A DNA stretch of 64,000 nt from Campanula takesimana (lineage: Eukaryota > Streptophyta > Magnoliopsida > Asterales > Campanulaceae). The stretch's first letter is position 1. Every line of letters begins with the position of its first letter. This document shows positions 21,498 to 34,143 of this stretch, piece after piece. The position numbers were made by a program, and so were the translations under genes. The stretch spans positions 223,361 to 287,360 of the forward strand of contig JAOWBW010001476.1 of NCBI GenBank assembly GCA_026119855.1, written 5' to 3'. Below the pieces are notes generated by a model. That model was not told the DNA's origin, made no database searches, and was given only the letters and a program-made list of their open reading frames with translations.

Positions 21498-21515
21498 ATC
21501 ACTCCTCCTTAAAGA
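21498..21515 (-). other. Tekay polypurine tract
   Basis: On the minus strand, CTTTAAGGAGGAGTGAT lies directly before the LTR start TGTCACGACCC. Confidence 0.8.
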
Positions 21516-21530
21516 AAATTCGACCCGAAT

Positions 21531-24500
21531 TTTAACACTTACCAAGAGGCTCGAATAACACGGATACTTCCGTTCCATCTCTTCCCACAGTTCCCAAGTT
21601 GACTCCTCAACTTCATGATTCCTCCACACCACTCTAACTAGGGGAATACTCTTGTTCCTCAATTCTTGCACTTTGGTATCAATCACTCGAATTGGTTCTC
21701 CTCATAAGACATATTCGGTTCAATATCTTCCGGTACTTCCGACAACACATGGGATGGATCATACACGTACTTACGAAGCGCTGAAACATGAAACACATTA
21801 TGCAATCGGCCCAAAGAAGGCGGTAACGCGCAAGACGATAAGCAAGATTCCCAACTCTATCTAATATCTCGAAAGGACCAATAAACCTTGGAGCAAGCTT
21901 TCCCTTCTTACCAAACCTAAGGATTCCCACCTTCGGAGACACTTTCAAAAACACGAAGTCACCCGACTGAAACTCAAGATCTCGCCTCCGGTGGTCGGCA
22001 TAGTTCTTTGGCGACTTTGAGCGGTGATTAGATGATTTCGAATAAGCTTAACCTTTTCAACCGAATCATTAACCAAATCGACACCCCAAATCTTAGCTTC
22101 CCCGACTTCATCCCAACAAATAGGAGAGCGACACTTTCCTACCATATAAAGCTTCGTAAGGAGCCATCTCGATACTCGATTGAAAACTGTTGTTATAAGC
22201 AAACTCCACTAAAGGTAAATGAGTATCCCAGAGTCTGCAAAGTCAACCGAACAAGCCCGTAACATGTCTTCAAGAATCTGAATCGTTCTCTCCGATTGAC
22301 CGTCGGTTTGTGGATGAAAAGCCGTGCTAAGCCTCAATTCTGAACCCAAAGCCTTCTGAAACGCCTGCCAAAACCGAGATGTAAATCTAGGATCCCGATC
22401 AGAAACAATACTAACTGGAACCCCATGCAATCTCACGATTTCGTTGATATACAAGGTCGCAAGTCTTTCCATTGAATAACTAATCTCAATAGGTAGAAAA
22501 TGAGAAGACTTCGTCAATCTGTCTACAACACCCAAACTGCATCATGCCTTCTCCTCGTGCGGTGGTAATCCGGTCACAAAATCCATCGTCACATGTCCCA
22601 TTTCCATTCCGGTATCTCAAGAGGTTGAAGTAGCCCGCGGGTCTTTGATGTTCCGCTTTAACCTGTTGACAAGTCAAACATTTCGACACATTAATCCGCT
22701 ATCTCCCGCTTCATGCCATCCACCAAAAATGTTGTCTCAAATCCCGATACATTTTGGTACTCCCGGGGTGAATAGTATACCTCGACTTGTGGCCCTCATC
22801 AAGAACTTGGCGTTTTTACTCCTTCCACACTAGGTACACACAAACGACCTCTATAACTCAAAACCCTTTCAGGACTAAGAGAAAATGCTTCAAACTTTTT
22901 ATCCCCTATCTTACTCGAAATCTTCATCAACTCGGGATCATCCTTCTGAGCATCTTTAACTTTTTGAATTAAGGCAGGTAATACCTTAATGTTCGCAAAA
23001 ATAGCCCCATGCTTGGACTCATAAGGATCCCAATCTCGAATATCTTCCAACATTTTCCATTCACGCACCATCAATGAAGCTACATAAGACTTCCGACTAA
23101 TGGCATCAGCGACCACATTTGCTTTACCCGGATGATAAGAAATGATGCAATCAAAATCCTTCAACAATTCCATCCATCTGCGCTGTCTATTGTTCAACTC
23201 CTTTTGCGAGAAAAGATACTTCAAACTTTGATGATCGGTAAAAATCTCAAACTTTGCCCCATATAGATAATGCTTCCATTTGTGCAACGCAAAGACAATA
23301 GCCGCAAGTTCCATGTCATGGGTAGGATAATTCTGCTCACTCGGAGTCAACTTCCTTGAAGCATACGCAATCACTTTCCCATTTGCATTAAAACGCACCC
23401 GAGGCCTTCTCTAGAAGCATCACTATAAATAACCAATTCATCTTTCCCATTTGGTAACACAAGTACAGGAGCGGTGGTCAACCTCCTTTTCAATTCATCA
23501 AAACTCATTTGGCATTTTTCTTCCCACACAAATGGCACGTTCTTTTTGGTCAACTGAGTCAACGGGGTAGCAATTTTGGAAAATCCCTCAATAAATCTTC
23601 TATAGTACCCGGCTAAGCCCAAGAGAAACTCCGAATCTCCGTAACTGATTCGGTCTCTTCCAATCCACAATAGCTTCAATTTTTGAAGGATCTACGGATA
23701 TCCCTCCATTAGAAACCACGTGCCCCAGAAAGGAAACCTCCTCGAGCCAAAAAGCACACTTACTGAATTTTGCAAACAATTGTTTCTCCCGAAGAATAGA
23801 TAAGACCATTCGCAAATGTTGTTCGTGTTCCTCCCGAGACTTAGAATAAACCAGAATGTCATCGGATAAACACAACTACGAAGGTATCAAGGTACGGTTT
23901 AAAAACCCGATTCATCATATCCATAAATACAGCCGGAGCATTCGTTAACCCGAAAGGCATGACAAGAAATTCATAGTGCCCATACCTACTACGGAAGGCG
24001 GTCTTGGAAATGTCCTCAGAACGAATCTTTAACTGGTGATAACCACTCCTCAAATCAAGCTTTGAAAAGACAACCGACCCCTGAAGCTGATCAAACAAGT
24101 CATCAATATGGGGAAGAGGATATTTGTTCTTTATGGTTACCTGATTCAGTTTCCTGTAATCGATACACAGTCTCAAGGATCCATCTTTCTTCTTGACAAA
24201 CAATACAGGAGCTCCCCACGGTGACACACTAGGGCGGATAAACCCACGATCAAGTAACTCTTGTAACTGCTCCTTCAATTCTTTCAATTCGGCTGGAGCC
24301 ATTCTATAAGGTGCCGCCGATATAGGAGTTGTACCTGGAAGCAAGTCTATACAAAATTCGATCTCTCTATCAGGAGGCATAGAGTACTCCGGAGAAAATA
24401 CATCCGGAAACTCCCTAACAATATTTACCTCTTCCACATTAGTAACCTTTTTCGTAGTATCCAGAACACTGGCCAAAAACCCCAACACAACCACGGCTCA

Positions 24501-26009
24501 ACAACTTCCTAGCCTTTACATACGAAATAATATGAACTTTCCTACCCAAAGGGACAGCCTCAAATGAAAATTCAGGAACATTAGGGTTAGAAAAAGTAAC
24601 CACCTTTTTAAAACAATCAACAGTAGCATGGTATCGACTCAACCAATCCATACCCAAAATGACATCAAAATCTTGCAATGGCAATATAATTAAATCAGCA
24701 AGTAAAGCATGCTCACGTATATGCACATCACAATCACGCAACACCCTATCCGTCACCAAACTCTTACCCATAGGGGTAGACACCCTCTAACACATAAGGT
24801 AGAGACTCAGGCAACGAAGATAACTGGGATGCAAAATGCACCGACACATAAGAATGCGAAGAACCCGGGGTCTATTAGTGCACGTGCCCTCCTATTAGAC
24901 ATAGAAATAATACCTCCAATCACGTTAGAGAGCATCAGAAGCCTGTTGTTGGTTGATGGCGAAAACACGACCTTGTACCTTGGGCTTGCCCGAGGCATCT
25001 CTCTTCTGACCCGAAGAAGACCCCCGGTACCACTACCAACTGACTGATTCTTCGGTTTGGACAATTAAACTGGAAGTGACCCAACTGGCCACAATTCAAA
25101 CACTTACCTTGCTTTTTCCAACACTTCTCTTCGGAGTGCCCCTCCTTTTGACAATAGTTGCAAACCCGATTATTCTGACTCCCCGAAGTGTTACCTTGAT
25201 TCCTGTTGCCCTGATGTCCTTGAGAAGTTCCTCTGAAAGGTGAAAAGATATTCTGAGCTCCTCTAGTGTCACCACGATGAGGTTGTGGCTTCCCTTGTCC
25301 TCCTTGTTTCACTACACTCGTTGATTCAGTCTTCTTTTTATGCTCTACAATGTCCTGCTCCACCTGGTAGGCACGATCTATGGCATCCTGAAGGTCTTGA
25401 AATTTATGGGAAGTGAGTTGTGTTCTGATTACCGTTTTCAACCCTTTGACAAACCTCGAGGTCTTCCTTTCTTCAGTCGAAACCATGTAATTGCAATAGC
25501 GAGCCAATTCCGTGAATTTGGCAACATACTCTGCCACCGTCAACAAGTTTTGTTCCAAGCTAAGAAACTCTGATTCCTTCCTATCTTGGTCTACCTTTGG
25601 GATGAAATGTTCCTTGAACTTCTTCTTGAATGTCTCCCAGACATGGGGTACATGTGCCTCTTCCAATTAGCTTTCAACGATTCCACCAATACTCCGCCCC
25701 TCTAACTAGTTTATAGGTCGCAAATCTGACCCTATCCTCGTCGGAGCTTTGCAAGACCTCAAAGATCTTTTCCATAGACTCAACCCACCTTTCTGCTTTA
25801 GCCACATCTGACCCTCCATCAAATTCTGTCGGTTTCATTCTCAAAAATTGTTCCAGTCCGGTCCTCGGAGCCAATGGTGCCTCTCTACGATTGTTATCAT
25901 TCATGGTTTTCAATGCCGCCTCGAATATTCCTTGAAACATAGCTAATGCTTCTTCCCTCGCATTTCCCTGTCCGGCAGGACCACCCTGTTCATTATCAGA
26001 CCCTACCAT
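21531..26009 (-). pseudogene. Gag-pol of a Tekay-type chromovirus
   Basis: The start is taken at ATG 26009 (MVGSDNEQGG). Gag has a capsid-like segment (PTEFDGGSDVAKAERWVES) and two zinc knuckles, CNYCQKEGHSEEKC and CLNCGQLGHFQFNC, near 25165-25065. The protease site reads ALIDPG where the family has D-S/T-G. RT (24400-23790) has LCIDYRKLNQVTIKNKYPLP and MPFGLTNAPAVFMDMMN, with a frameshift right at the catalytic FIDD. RNase H includes LTPSEQNYPTHDMELAAIVF. Integrase has VVDRLTKSSHFLP, SIVSDRDPRFTSRFW and HPQTDGQSERT. A C-terminal chromodomain (LVRVVWRNHEVEESTWE) ends near 21531. At least eight frameshifts or stops split it. Chromodomain sequence and 2.3-kb LTR suggest Tekay/Del. Confidence 0.9.
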
Positions 26010-26105
26010 GATTACTGAGTACCTGCATAAGACACTCATCGTTACTCATTCCATACTCAATTACCCTCCTAGGTCACTTAGTCATTCTAGACTATCTACA
26101 ACCTA

Positions 26106-26117
26106 GCTCTGATACCA
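26106..26117 (-). other. Tekay primer-binding site
   Basis: On the minus strand this reads TGGTATCAGAGC, complementary to the 3' end of initiator tRNA-Met. It lies 2 bp from the LTR end. Confidence 0.9.
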
Positions 26118-26119
26118 AC

Positions 26120-28448
26120 TGTCGCGCCCCGTACCCGTGGTCCTACATGGCCCCACGCTCGGGACGCGCACGGAAGACGCCATAAAACACTTTTAACAAA
26201 AACTTTTCGAAAACTATCATAAAGATAAATAAAATTCACTTTTGAAGTTCAAAACCTCCACTTTACTTTCAAACAACTTTCGCAACGAAAGTACTTGGCA
26301 CGAAGGCCTACAACAACTATACAAAAGTACGAACACCAACATTATCCAAAAATAGGTGTTACAAGATCAAGTCACGGATACACTACCCTTTAAGGTTATA
26401 CATTTACATAATGTAGCCTTCACAAACATACCACAAAAGAATTACCACCTCGACGTCCTTCCTGGTGATAAGTGACCTATCCCGGATGCACTCCCTTATC
26501 TAAAACAGTAAACAAATAAGGGGTGAGATAAAATCTCAGTAAGCTACTAATATGCAACTACATTTCATGCCAACATGATAATCACAAAGGAACAATATCA
26601 ATAGGCATTCACATTTGCATATAACACAAAAGATATAGTCCACTCATCACATAACACAATATGCGGAAATAAACACTCATAAGTGGATACTGAGCCAAGG
26701 TTCTATAAACGGAACACCATCCTTTGAGAAGATCCCGTTGAGCAGCATGAAAGAGCTGAAGCAGGTTCCGGAACCAAGTAACAACAACAACCAGTAGTGG
26801 GGGAAATAACACATAGTCATACCCCCAAGCGTGTAGCTAGAATACTCACCATAGGAGCTAGCTCATCCCAACCTCAATCTCGGGAAGGGGCATCCCACTC
26901 AAGGCCACTGAACATGGGGAAACTGGGTTACCAGTGAAGTACATTATACTGGACTTGGCTCGTGCCATTATAATATACATCACTGCCCAAAACAAAACAA
27001 ACAAGACCAGCTGGACTCTATACAAGCACATAGTAATAAATACTCGCTTGAAACAACAACGGGGCAATGATTCCAAAGTAAGGGAACCAAGCCAAACATT
27101 TTCACAAAAGATGCAACTGGTACTCACATTCATACATTGCAAACATGATCACAAACAGACCAAACCCAACACTCTCAAACAATACTTAGTCAAATATCAT
27201 GACACGCTTGTTCACAAAGAAACCATTTAAAATACTAGAGTGTTCCACAATGTCCATCTAAGTCATAAGAATAGTACTCAAAACCTAGACCAATTCTAAA
27301 CGATTTGTTTTATAAAACACTTACGGAAATATCGACATAATATGAACCTAAAACCCAACTAAATAAACCCACTCATCTCGAAGTACTCAATTAGATCTTT
27401 AAAACGATAGTTTACACGCCTAAAACGGAGTCCGGATGAGAAAGTTATGACCTCCGGAAGATTTCACGTAAAATGTACAAGTGCAGAATTGGCCCTTACA
27501 CGAGTCGTGTACCCATACACGAGTCGTGTAACAGCTGCTACACGAGTCGTGTATCAGTACACGAGTCGTGTAGATTTTCACCCTTTCAGTACTTTTCTCT
27601 ACACGAGTCGTGTAGCCTTACACGAGTCGTGTAACAGACCTGGAACACGAATTTTTACCCAATTTTTGTTCTATTCCAATATCCATTTCAACCCAAACCT
27701 TTCCATTTCAATCCTAATCAACCCTAACACTTCTAACAAGTATACTCAAGCATTATACCCACTTATAAACCCACAAAACAACCTCTACACAACTCAAATC
27801 AAAACAAATGATTCAAACATCAATTTATCACAAAAAAAAAATGAATAAAAATTAAATCAACATTTATCTTCACAACAAAGCTTTGAATCATCATCTCATG
27901 TATCAGATAAAACATATATGACAATTTTTAAGCTAAAGGGGCTTAGTAACTTACCTCAAATGGAAATCAAACTCAACCAAAATAACTTCTATTTAGCTCC
28001 AAACGATCCTAGCGACGATCTAAATGTTTTTATATAAATCGATTATTAAGAGAGGAAGCATACAAGATGATCAAAAGAAGAGAGAGAGAGATGGAGCTTA
28101 CCTCAACAACAATGGAGGGAGAGAGAGAAAGGGAAATGAGTGTGAGTGTGTGGTGAGGAAGAGTGTAGGATGAGGAGGGAGGAGGGGGAAAGGTTGACTA
28201 GTAAATTTAGGAGTTACACTTAACCCCTCAATTTCTACTTCACCCAATTAAACCCTTAACAACTTACACCCAAGCCCTCCAATACCCCACACAATAATGA
28301 TCATCTAACATAAAATCTAACACATAAATAAATCACAAATGATCAAGCAAATCATGTTGAGCATAGATTATTATGAGAGAATAAAAATGCACACATAAAT
28401 AATATTAAATAATTAAGATTATAAATAGGGGGGTTTCGGGTCGTGACA
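26120..28448 (-). mobile_element. 5' LTR of Tekay chromovirus, complete, 2.33 kb
   Basis: Boundaries are TGTCGCGCCCC at 26120 beside the primer-binding site and GGGTCGTGACA at 28448. Outside 28448 the sequence is a copia LTR, so this is the outer end. No gene is supported; short open frames are not conserved. Purine runs (GAGAGAGAG) lie at 28080-28130. Confidence 0.9.
27497..27633. repeat. Six TACACGAGTCGTGTA palindromes in the right LTR
   Basis: Copies start at 27497, 27516, 27539, 27558, 27600 and 27619, in the same three 19-bp pairs as in the left LTR. No substitution is present in any of the twelve copies in the window. Confidence 0.98.
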
Positions 28449-29276
28449 CCAAAACGCAACAATTTTTCCCTTTTTCTAATTCGTTCTCTTGTGTGTGACC
28501 CCATAGGATTATATCAAGTTGGCAATAAGCCCAAACAAACTTTGTCTCATAAATCATGAGCAAACCCTAGCAGGCCATCATGATTACCCAAATGATATAA
28601 CTTGTTAAAGTTCGTTAATCCATTATAGAACATATTACAATCTCTTTGTTTCATGATGTCTATTGAACGTAAGCCATGGTCAATGGTCAACTTACATAGT
28701 CCAATGCTTTCTCGATCCCGAATGTATTGATAAGACAAATCCTATTTGAGCACGGCCATGCATTTCATCAATACCATTCATCGAGTGGCCAAAGCTTGAA
28801 ATCTCTCTTGACGAGGAACAAATCATTTCTTGGCTTATTACTATTCCCTACATGATTCCGATTATGCCAATCATATTCTTTATAACTACACGGCTAGGGG
28901 TAACGTTTGAATATGTCAAACATAATGTTCATCAAGTGGAAGACTGTAATAACCTCAAGTCTAAAGATTCCAGTGATATAACTATATGAGACTTAATTAT
29001 GACATTGTGACCATGACATAAATCTCATACGGGTCAGTCCAGTATTTGGTCTCCAACTAATACCCATAAGTTTAATTGTATCACATACACCATAATCATC
29101 ATATGATTATCTATTAAACTTATACTAACAATTAATACATAATTACCAGGGACGGGGATTATTATAATAAACATGCAAAGGATATAATAATCAACATTCA
29201 ATATTTTTTATTAAAACATAATCAATAGATAACATTAATCGTTCTCATAACGTGCCTAGAGCATACAACACCAACA
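28449..29276 (-). mobile_element. Copia LTR fragment, host of the Tekay insertion
   Basis: The reverse complement starts TGTTGGTGTTG at 29276 and follows the LTR at 1492-2300, including the AACGTTACCCCTAGCC and GGTCACACACAAGAGAACG regions. It stops at the Tekay LTR, so Tekay entered this LTR and the other part should lie beyond the gap. No polypurine tract lies to its right, so it is a 5' or solo LTR. Confidence 0.75.
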
Positions 29277-29356
29277 CTCACACTATATAAAGGTATAGCA
29301 TAGACATACTTGTAAAAGTATTTTGCACCTATAAATATAGATACCCATATATAATA

Positions 29357-29856
29357 CTCCCTCCGGCCCAAAAATACTCGCAGTTTTAGGATAGATTTTT
29401 TGTCCCAAAGTATTTGCAGTTTTGCAATTTTCCATAAAAGATTGACACATGCTCCCTCCGTTTCACGTCACTTGAGACTTTTGGTCAACTTAGTATCATT
29501 TTGACGAAGACTTTATAGAAAATTTGATAATCTTAATAAAAAAAATTAAAAATGTGATTGAGAGTATTTTTTATGGTGAATCATTTTATAAATTTTTATT
29601 AGTATCATAAAATTTTCTATAAAGTCTTTGTCAAAACGATATTAAGTTGACCAAAAGTGTCTAAGTGACGTGAAACGGAGGGAGTATTTACTAAACTGCA
29701 TTTATGTATAATAGGTAGTTGTCACTGTAAAATTATTTAATTGCATATCTACTTGAATTACTCAAAGGGTAATAGTGTTTATTTGATATGTATTGAAGAC
29801 ATTTTCTTAGTAAGTGTGCAAAGTCCTAAAACTACAAGTATTTTGAGACACATGAG
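29357..29856. mobile_element. Stowaway-like MITE, split by a second MITE
   Basis: TA-flanked ends CTCCCTCCGGCCCAAAAATA and the diverged right end TATTTTGAGACACATGAG. The inner parts CGCAGTTTTAGG and CCTAAAACTACAAG are also inverted. It contains the MITE at 29452-29684. Confidence 0.7.
29452..29684. mobile_element. Stowaway MITE, nested
   Basis: About 100 bp of near-perfect inverted repeat from CTCCCTCCGTTTCACGTCAC to the matching GTGACGTGAAACGGAGGGAG, with an AT-rich centre. TA follows on the right; the left TA is not preserved. Confidence 0.85.
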
Positions 29857-29944
29857 TATAAATTATAATAATTCATTACTATAAGAGAATTACATATGAA
29901 TAGATGATTGAGTTGAAGGAAAAGAAACATATCTGAATGTATTT

Positions 29945-31043
29945 GAGTAAACGACCAAAATGACCCGCGTACTATATGAATTCAACCAATTTGACCTACG
30001 TACTATCTAAACTACCAAATCAACATGCGTACTATGCATAAATCAACCAAAGCAACCTAAATCATTAGTATACATTGATGGGCGTTAACGAATGTTAAAA
30101 ACTTAACGAAAATACAATCAAAATTTTCAAAATGACCCCAATACACATTAAAATAAACCAAAATTATTTACCCAATCTTTTATGACAAAAGAGCCCCTCA
30201 GGCCTCAATTTAAACCTCAACAAATTATATAAGTGGGGCCATTAATGTAATTACTTAATCAAAAATAGTCCCACCTTTCCCAAACACTCTCTTCCCAAAG
30301 TCCAGTCAGGCACAATTTCCAGTCGATCGCCGCCGCCATCGATGTAATTCTTGCCGCCCCTGCCTTTTCTCTTCCGGTGACCGGTGTTACTCCCCCTTTC
30401 CCATTAAATCAATTAATTGGCTTGTATAACTCTAATATATATCCAAATTGCCGACTCTCAGTTTTTTTTTTTTATTTCTATCGGTTTGTTGATATGTGCA
30501 GAAATAAATTCGGGCTTCAAAAAGCTTTCGGAATTTGAAGTGGAATTAGGTACAAGTTTAATCCAAAATTTGCATGCAACAGGGGAAAAATATTTTAATT
30601 GAGAATAAAAAGATTTGGGGATTTAAGAATACCATCATCTTTTTGAAAAGTTTACAAGGAGGGGAAAAAGAATTGAAGTGAAGGATATTGAATCAAAAGA
30701 GAGTGAGGTTGAATGGAGGAGATGAATGGCAGACCCATTTTAATGGTGGGTCGATACTACCTTCATCTTCACCGGAGGAATTGAATTGTCTGAGATTTAT
30801 AGAGGGAGAGGGTGGAGTAAATAAATTTGGTTTATTTTAATGTGTATTGGGGTCATTTTGAAATTTTTGATTGTATTTTCATTAAGTTTTTAACATTCGT
30901 TAACGCCCATCAATGTATACTAACGATTTGGGTTGCTTTAGTTGATTTATGCATAGTACGCAAGTTGATTTGGTAGTTTAGATAGTACGCATGTCAAATT
31001 GGTTGAATTCATATAGTACGCGGGTCATTTTGGTCGTTTACTC
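29945..31043. mobile_element. Mutator-like non-autonomous element with long TIRs (1)
   Basis: Inverted repeats of about 220 bp start GAGTAAACGACC and end GGTCGTTTACTC. A perfect direct repeat GAATGTATTT flanks it (29935-29944 and 31044-31053), 9-10 bp as expected for Mutator-like elements. The 0.65-kb centre has GC-richer stretches (GATCGCCGCCGCCATCG at 30325) that could be a captured gene piece, but no convincing protein is seen. Confidence 0.8.
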
Positions 31044-31073
31044 GAATGTATTTCTACTTGGTGATTTATTTTG

Positions 31074-32589
31074 GAGTTTATTGCCATATGACCCCGCGTA
31101 CTATTGAGTTTTTACACTTTGACCTTTGTACTATCGAAATGATCATTACTACATGCGTACTATTTAAAAAAATAATCAAAGTAACCAAAATGGTTAATAA
31201 ATGACCTATTTACCCTTCTTATCTCATTTTTACTTTTCCGATAATGAAAAAATGAAAAAGAAAAGTAAAGGAGAGAAAGAAAAAAACGGAATGAAAATCA
31301 AGTTATTTCTCTCTCTTCTTCCCTATTCCCATTTTCCTTCCCCTTCCCCGTGACCCATGCCCCAAACCCATTCTCGTTTGTCTTCCATCTCCCCCGCTGC
31401 ACACACCTCCCCCCACCCTTTCAATAGACAATTCAAAAAGTATATCCATCTAACACCACCTACAAATCTGGAAACCCACTTGAAACCCACCACCCCTTCC
31501 TCTCCACCCCCAAACCTTGATTTGCTCTGAACCTTAGATGGTCAGAAGATTAGCTCAGCTCAATCTGATTGAGAGATCCACTTGGAGTTCGAATTAATAT
31601 CAAGATTTGGGTTGTAATTTCTTGATTTTCTGAATCTGGGATTGTGATTTCTTGAAAGTTTAACCCGTGGATTTGTAATTTCTTCAAAAATCGGACATGT
31701 GGGTTGTGATTTCTTTGAGAATTCTGGTGTTTGTGTGTGTGTTCTTTACTGTCTCTGTGTGTGTGTGTGTGTATGTGTATGCGTGTTTTTTACTGTGTGT
31801 GTGTTCTTGCTGTGTGTGCTTTGTGTTCTTTACTGTGAGTGTGTATGTGTTACTCTGATTTTCTAGTGTTGGGTTCTATGAGTGAAGGGTGCCGGAATTA
31901 AAGGAGGAGAGGTAGGAATGGGTGGCGGAAATTTTGGAGATGGAGAAAATGGTTACCAGAATTAATGGAGGAAAAATGGTTGTTGACATTAAAGGGGTGG
32001 GCTAATTTGCAATTTCTGGAAATTTCAAAAAGTGAACAAAATCCATAGATCTGTAATATTTTAGGAAGAATCCGACCAGAAAATGGCGAGAAAAAAGATT
32101 TAGAGGGCTCACCGGAATCTGGAAATTTTGAAGAAATCGCCGGAGTATGCGCCGGAAAAACGTGGAAACGAGTGAAAGGGAGCAACCAAGACGAAAACCC
32201 AAGCAGATCTGGTGGAAAACACAAGGTTTATGTTTAAAATCGTGTAAAGAAGCAAGATTCAGGGAATAATCTGATTTTAAATAGCAAGAAATCGAAAATC
32301 TCAAACTTACCGGAATAAGGGAAGTCGCCGGAATCTGGAAAAACAACCCGCCGAAATCTTGAAAGCAACCCGCCGGAATTTTGAAAGAGATGAACAGGGG
32401 GATAGGTCATTTTTTTGATTATTTGGAAAAAGAAAAATGGGACACCAAGGGTAAATAGGTCATTTATTTACGATTTTGGTTATTTTGAATCTTTTTTAAG
32501 TAGTACGCATGTAATGATGGTCGATTCAGTAGTACAAAGGTTAATGTGTAAAAATGGGATAATACGCAGGGTCATACGGCAATAAACTC
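31074..32589. mobile_element. Mutator-like non-autonomous element with long TIRs (2)
   Basis: Termini GAGTTTATTGCC and GGCAATAAACTC, TIRs of about 150 bp, perfect 10-bp flanking repeat ATTTATTTTG (31064-31073 and 32590-32599). Subterminal CCCCGCGTACTAT and CATGCGTACTAT are shared with the neighbouring element, so they are relatives. The interior holds a GT microsatellite (31755-31775), a repeated TTGTGATTTCTT motif (31610-31720) and Gly/Ser-poor open frames without recognisable homology. Confidence 0.8.
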
Positions 32590-32599
32590 ATTTATTTTG

Positions 32600-33130
32600 G
32601 CAAGATTGTTACAAAATAGAAACGTGAGGATAATGAGACGCAGTAATAAAAAGATTATTAAAGTAATCATGCCATAGATTTAGTAGTGATTGTATAAAAT
32701 GTATTTTATTTTTGGAAGAAACAAAAACTACTTGTATACTGCTAGAATTAGTTTTTTTTTTTCTTTTTGAAATCAGAATAAGGATATATTTTTTCCGGAA
32801 ATTTAGGAGTGTCATGCGGCAATTAATTATTTAAATTGAATTTGAAACTCTAAACGACAATATATTACATTAAATATAAAAAGATCATCCTCAAATTTCG
32901 CGTTTTTTACCAAATAAAACGGCTGTACAACGCGTTTTCCAAGTTTCTATTTATAGAGAGAAGTGTTTGAGCGGGAAACTGTTTTAGAAATAGGCTCCAT
33001 CTACTTCAGATTTTATTTATTTATAGATAAGATTCACTTTTCATTAACAACAACAGTGCATTTGGTATTTCGAAGCCCACATTCCTTCTCGAGTATATTT
33101 TACTTTTTATAGTCACAACATTAATACATA
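32600..33130. other. AT-rich spacer
   Basis: No gene, terminal repeat or regulatory signal is recognised. Confidence 0.6.
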
Positions 33131-33385
33131 CTCCCTCCGTCCCATTCGAATTAGGATAAATTTTTATTTTGGGTGTCCCATTTGAATTAGAACAATCCAA
33201 AATTGAAAATGTTTTATTTAATGGGACTCACATTCACACTCACAACAACTTTCCACTCATTATTATCTACCTCACTTTCTCTCCCCTACTTCACTTTTCA
33301 TACTCACAACACCTACTCTACTAACACTTTTCCTTAACCCCCGTGCCCAACCAAAAAATCCCTAATTCGGGTGGGACGGAGGGAG
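33131..33385 (+). mobile_element. Stowaway MITE
   Basis: TA-flanked, ends CTCCCTCCGTCCCATTCGAA and CGGGTGGGACGGAGGGAG. Same family as 33432-33671 but in opposite orientation. Confidence 0.85.
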
Positions 33386-33431
33386 TACTTCATTATTTAT
33401 ATTTTATTTGATTATCCTTGATTCTCTTATA

Positions 33432-33671
33432 CTCCCTCCGTCCCACCCGAATTAAGATTTTTGGATTGGGCACGGGGATTAAGAAAAAAGTGTTAGTGAG
33501 TAGGTATTGTGAGTATGAAAAGTGAAGTAGGAGAGAGAAAGTGTGGTAGAGAGTAATGAGTGAAAAGTTGTTGTGAGTGTGAATGTGAGTCTCATTAAAT
33601 AAAATATTTCTATTTTTGGGTTGGTCATAATTCGAATGAGACACTCAAAATGGAAATTTGTCCTAATTCAA
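33432..33671 (-). mobile_element. Stowaway MITE, inverted relative to its neighbour
   Basis: Starts CTCCCTCCGTCCCACCCGAA after TA. The right end is diverged and lacks the clean terminal repeat. Together with 33131-33385 it forms an inverted repeat with a loop of about 46 bp. Confidence 0.75.
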
Positions 33672-33902
33672 TTAGTAAACTTATTACTACGAGACGTGTA
33701 TAGAGTGGGTAAATAATAATTTAACCATTTAGACTATTAGTTTTGCAATATTGACTTCTTTTTTTTCGTTTGGAAAATAAATAATTTTATATCATAATTT
33801 CAGTCTTTTACATTAAATTTGTGAGTTTGACACCGGACATAAAAGTTTCTAGTGAGGTAGAATGAAAATGTAATTAATTTAAAATTAAAATCTATATATA
33901 TA

Positions 33903-34143
33903 CTCCATCTGTTCCGGGTAAGTTACAACAATTTGGCAGTTTAAGCATTCCACTTAAGTTGCAACAATGCCAAATAAGGAAACTCTTTATTACATTTATA
34001 ATCATCCACTTATTCTCTCTCTTCCTCCCAACCAGTCATTATTCTCTACTCATTCTCTCTCTTCCTACCAACCACTCATTATTCTCTTTTCTTAATTTTT
34101 GTGCTTCCCCTTTCATGTTGCAACTTACCGAGAACGGAGGGAG
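33903..34143. mobile_element. Stowaway MITE in the 5' end of Helitron copy 1
   Basis: TA-flanked, ends CTCCATCTGTTCCGGGTAAG and CTTACCGAGAACGGAGGGAG. Absent from copy 2. Confidence 0.85.

Noticed and set aside
20554..27633. CRISPR-like appearance of regularly spaced TACACGAGTCGTGTA
   Set aside because: The gaps are 4-27 bp, not uniform spacers, the setting is a plant LTR, and no cas genes exist. It is an LTR dyad array.
27447..27848. Plus-strand frame with repeated YTSRV
   Set aside because: It reads through the LTR palindromes. The left LTR copy has a frameshift in the same region.
31898..32346. Overlapping Ser/Phe/Leu-rich minus-strand frames
   Set aside because: They lie inside a Mutator-like element, have low complexity, and show no recognisable domain; both frames cannot be coding.
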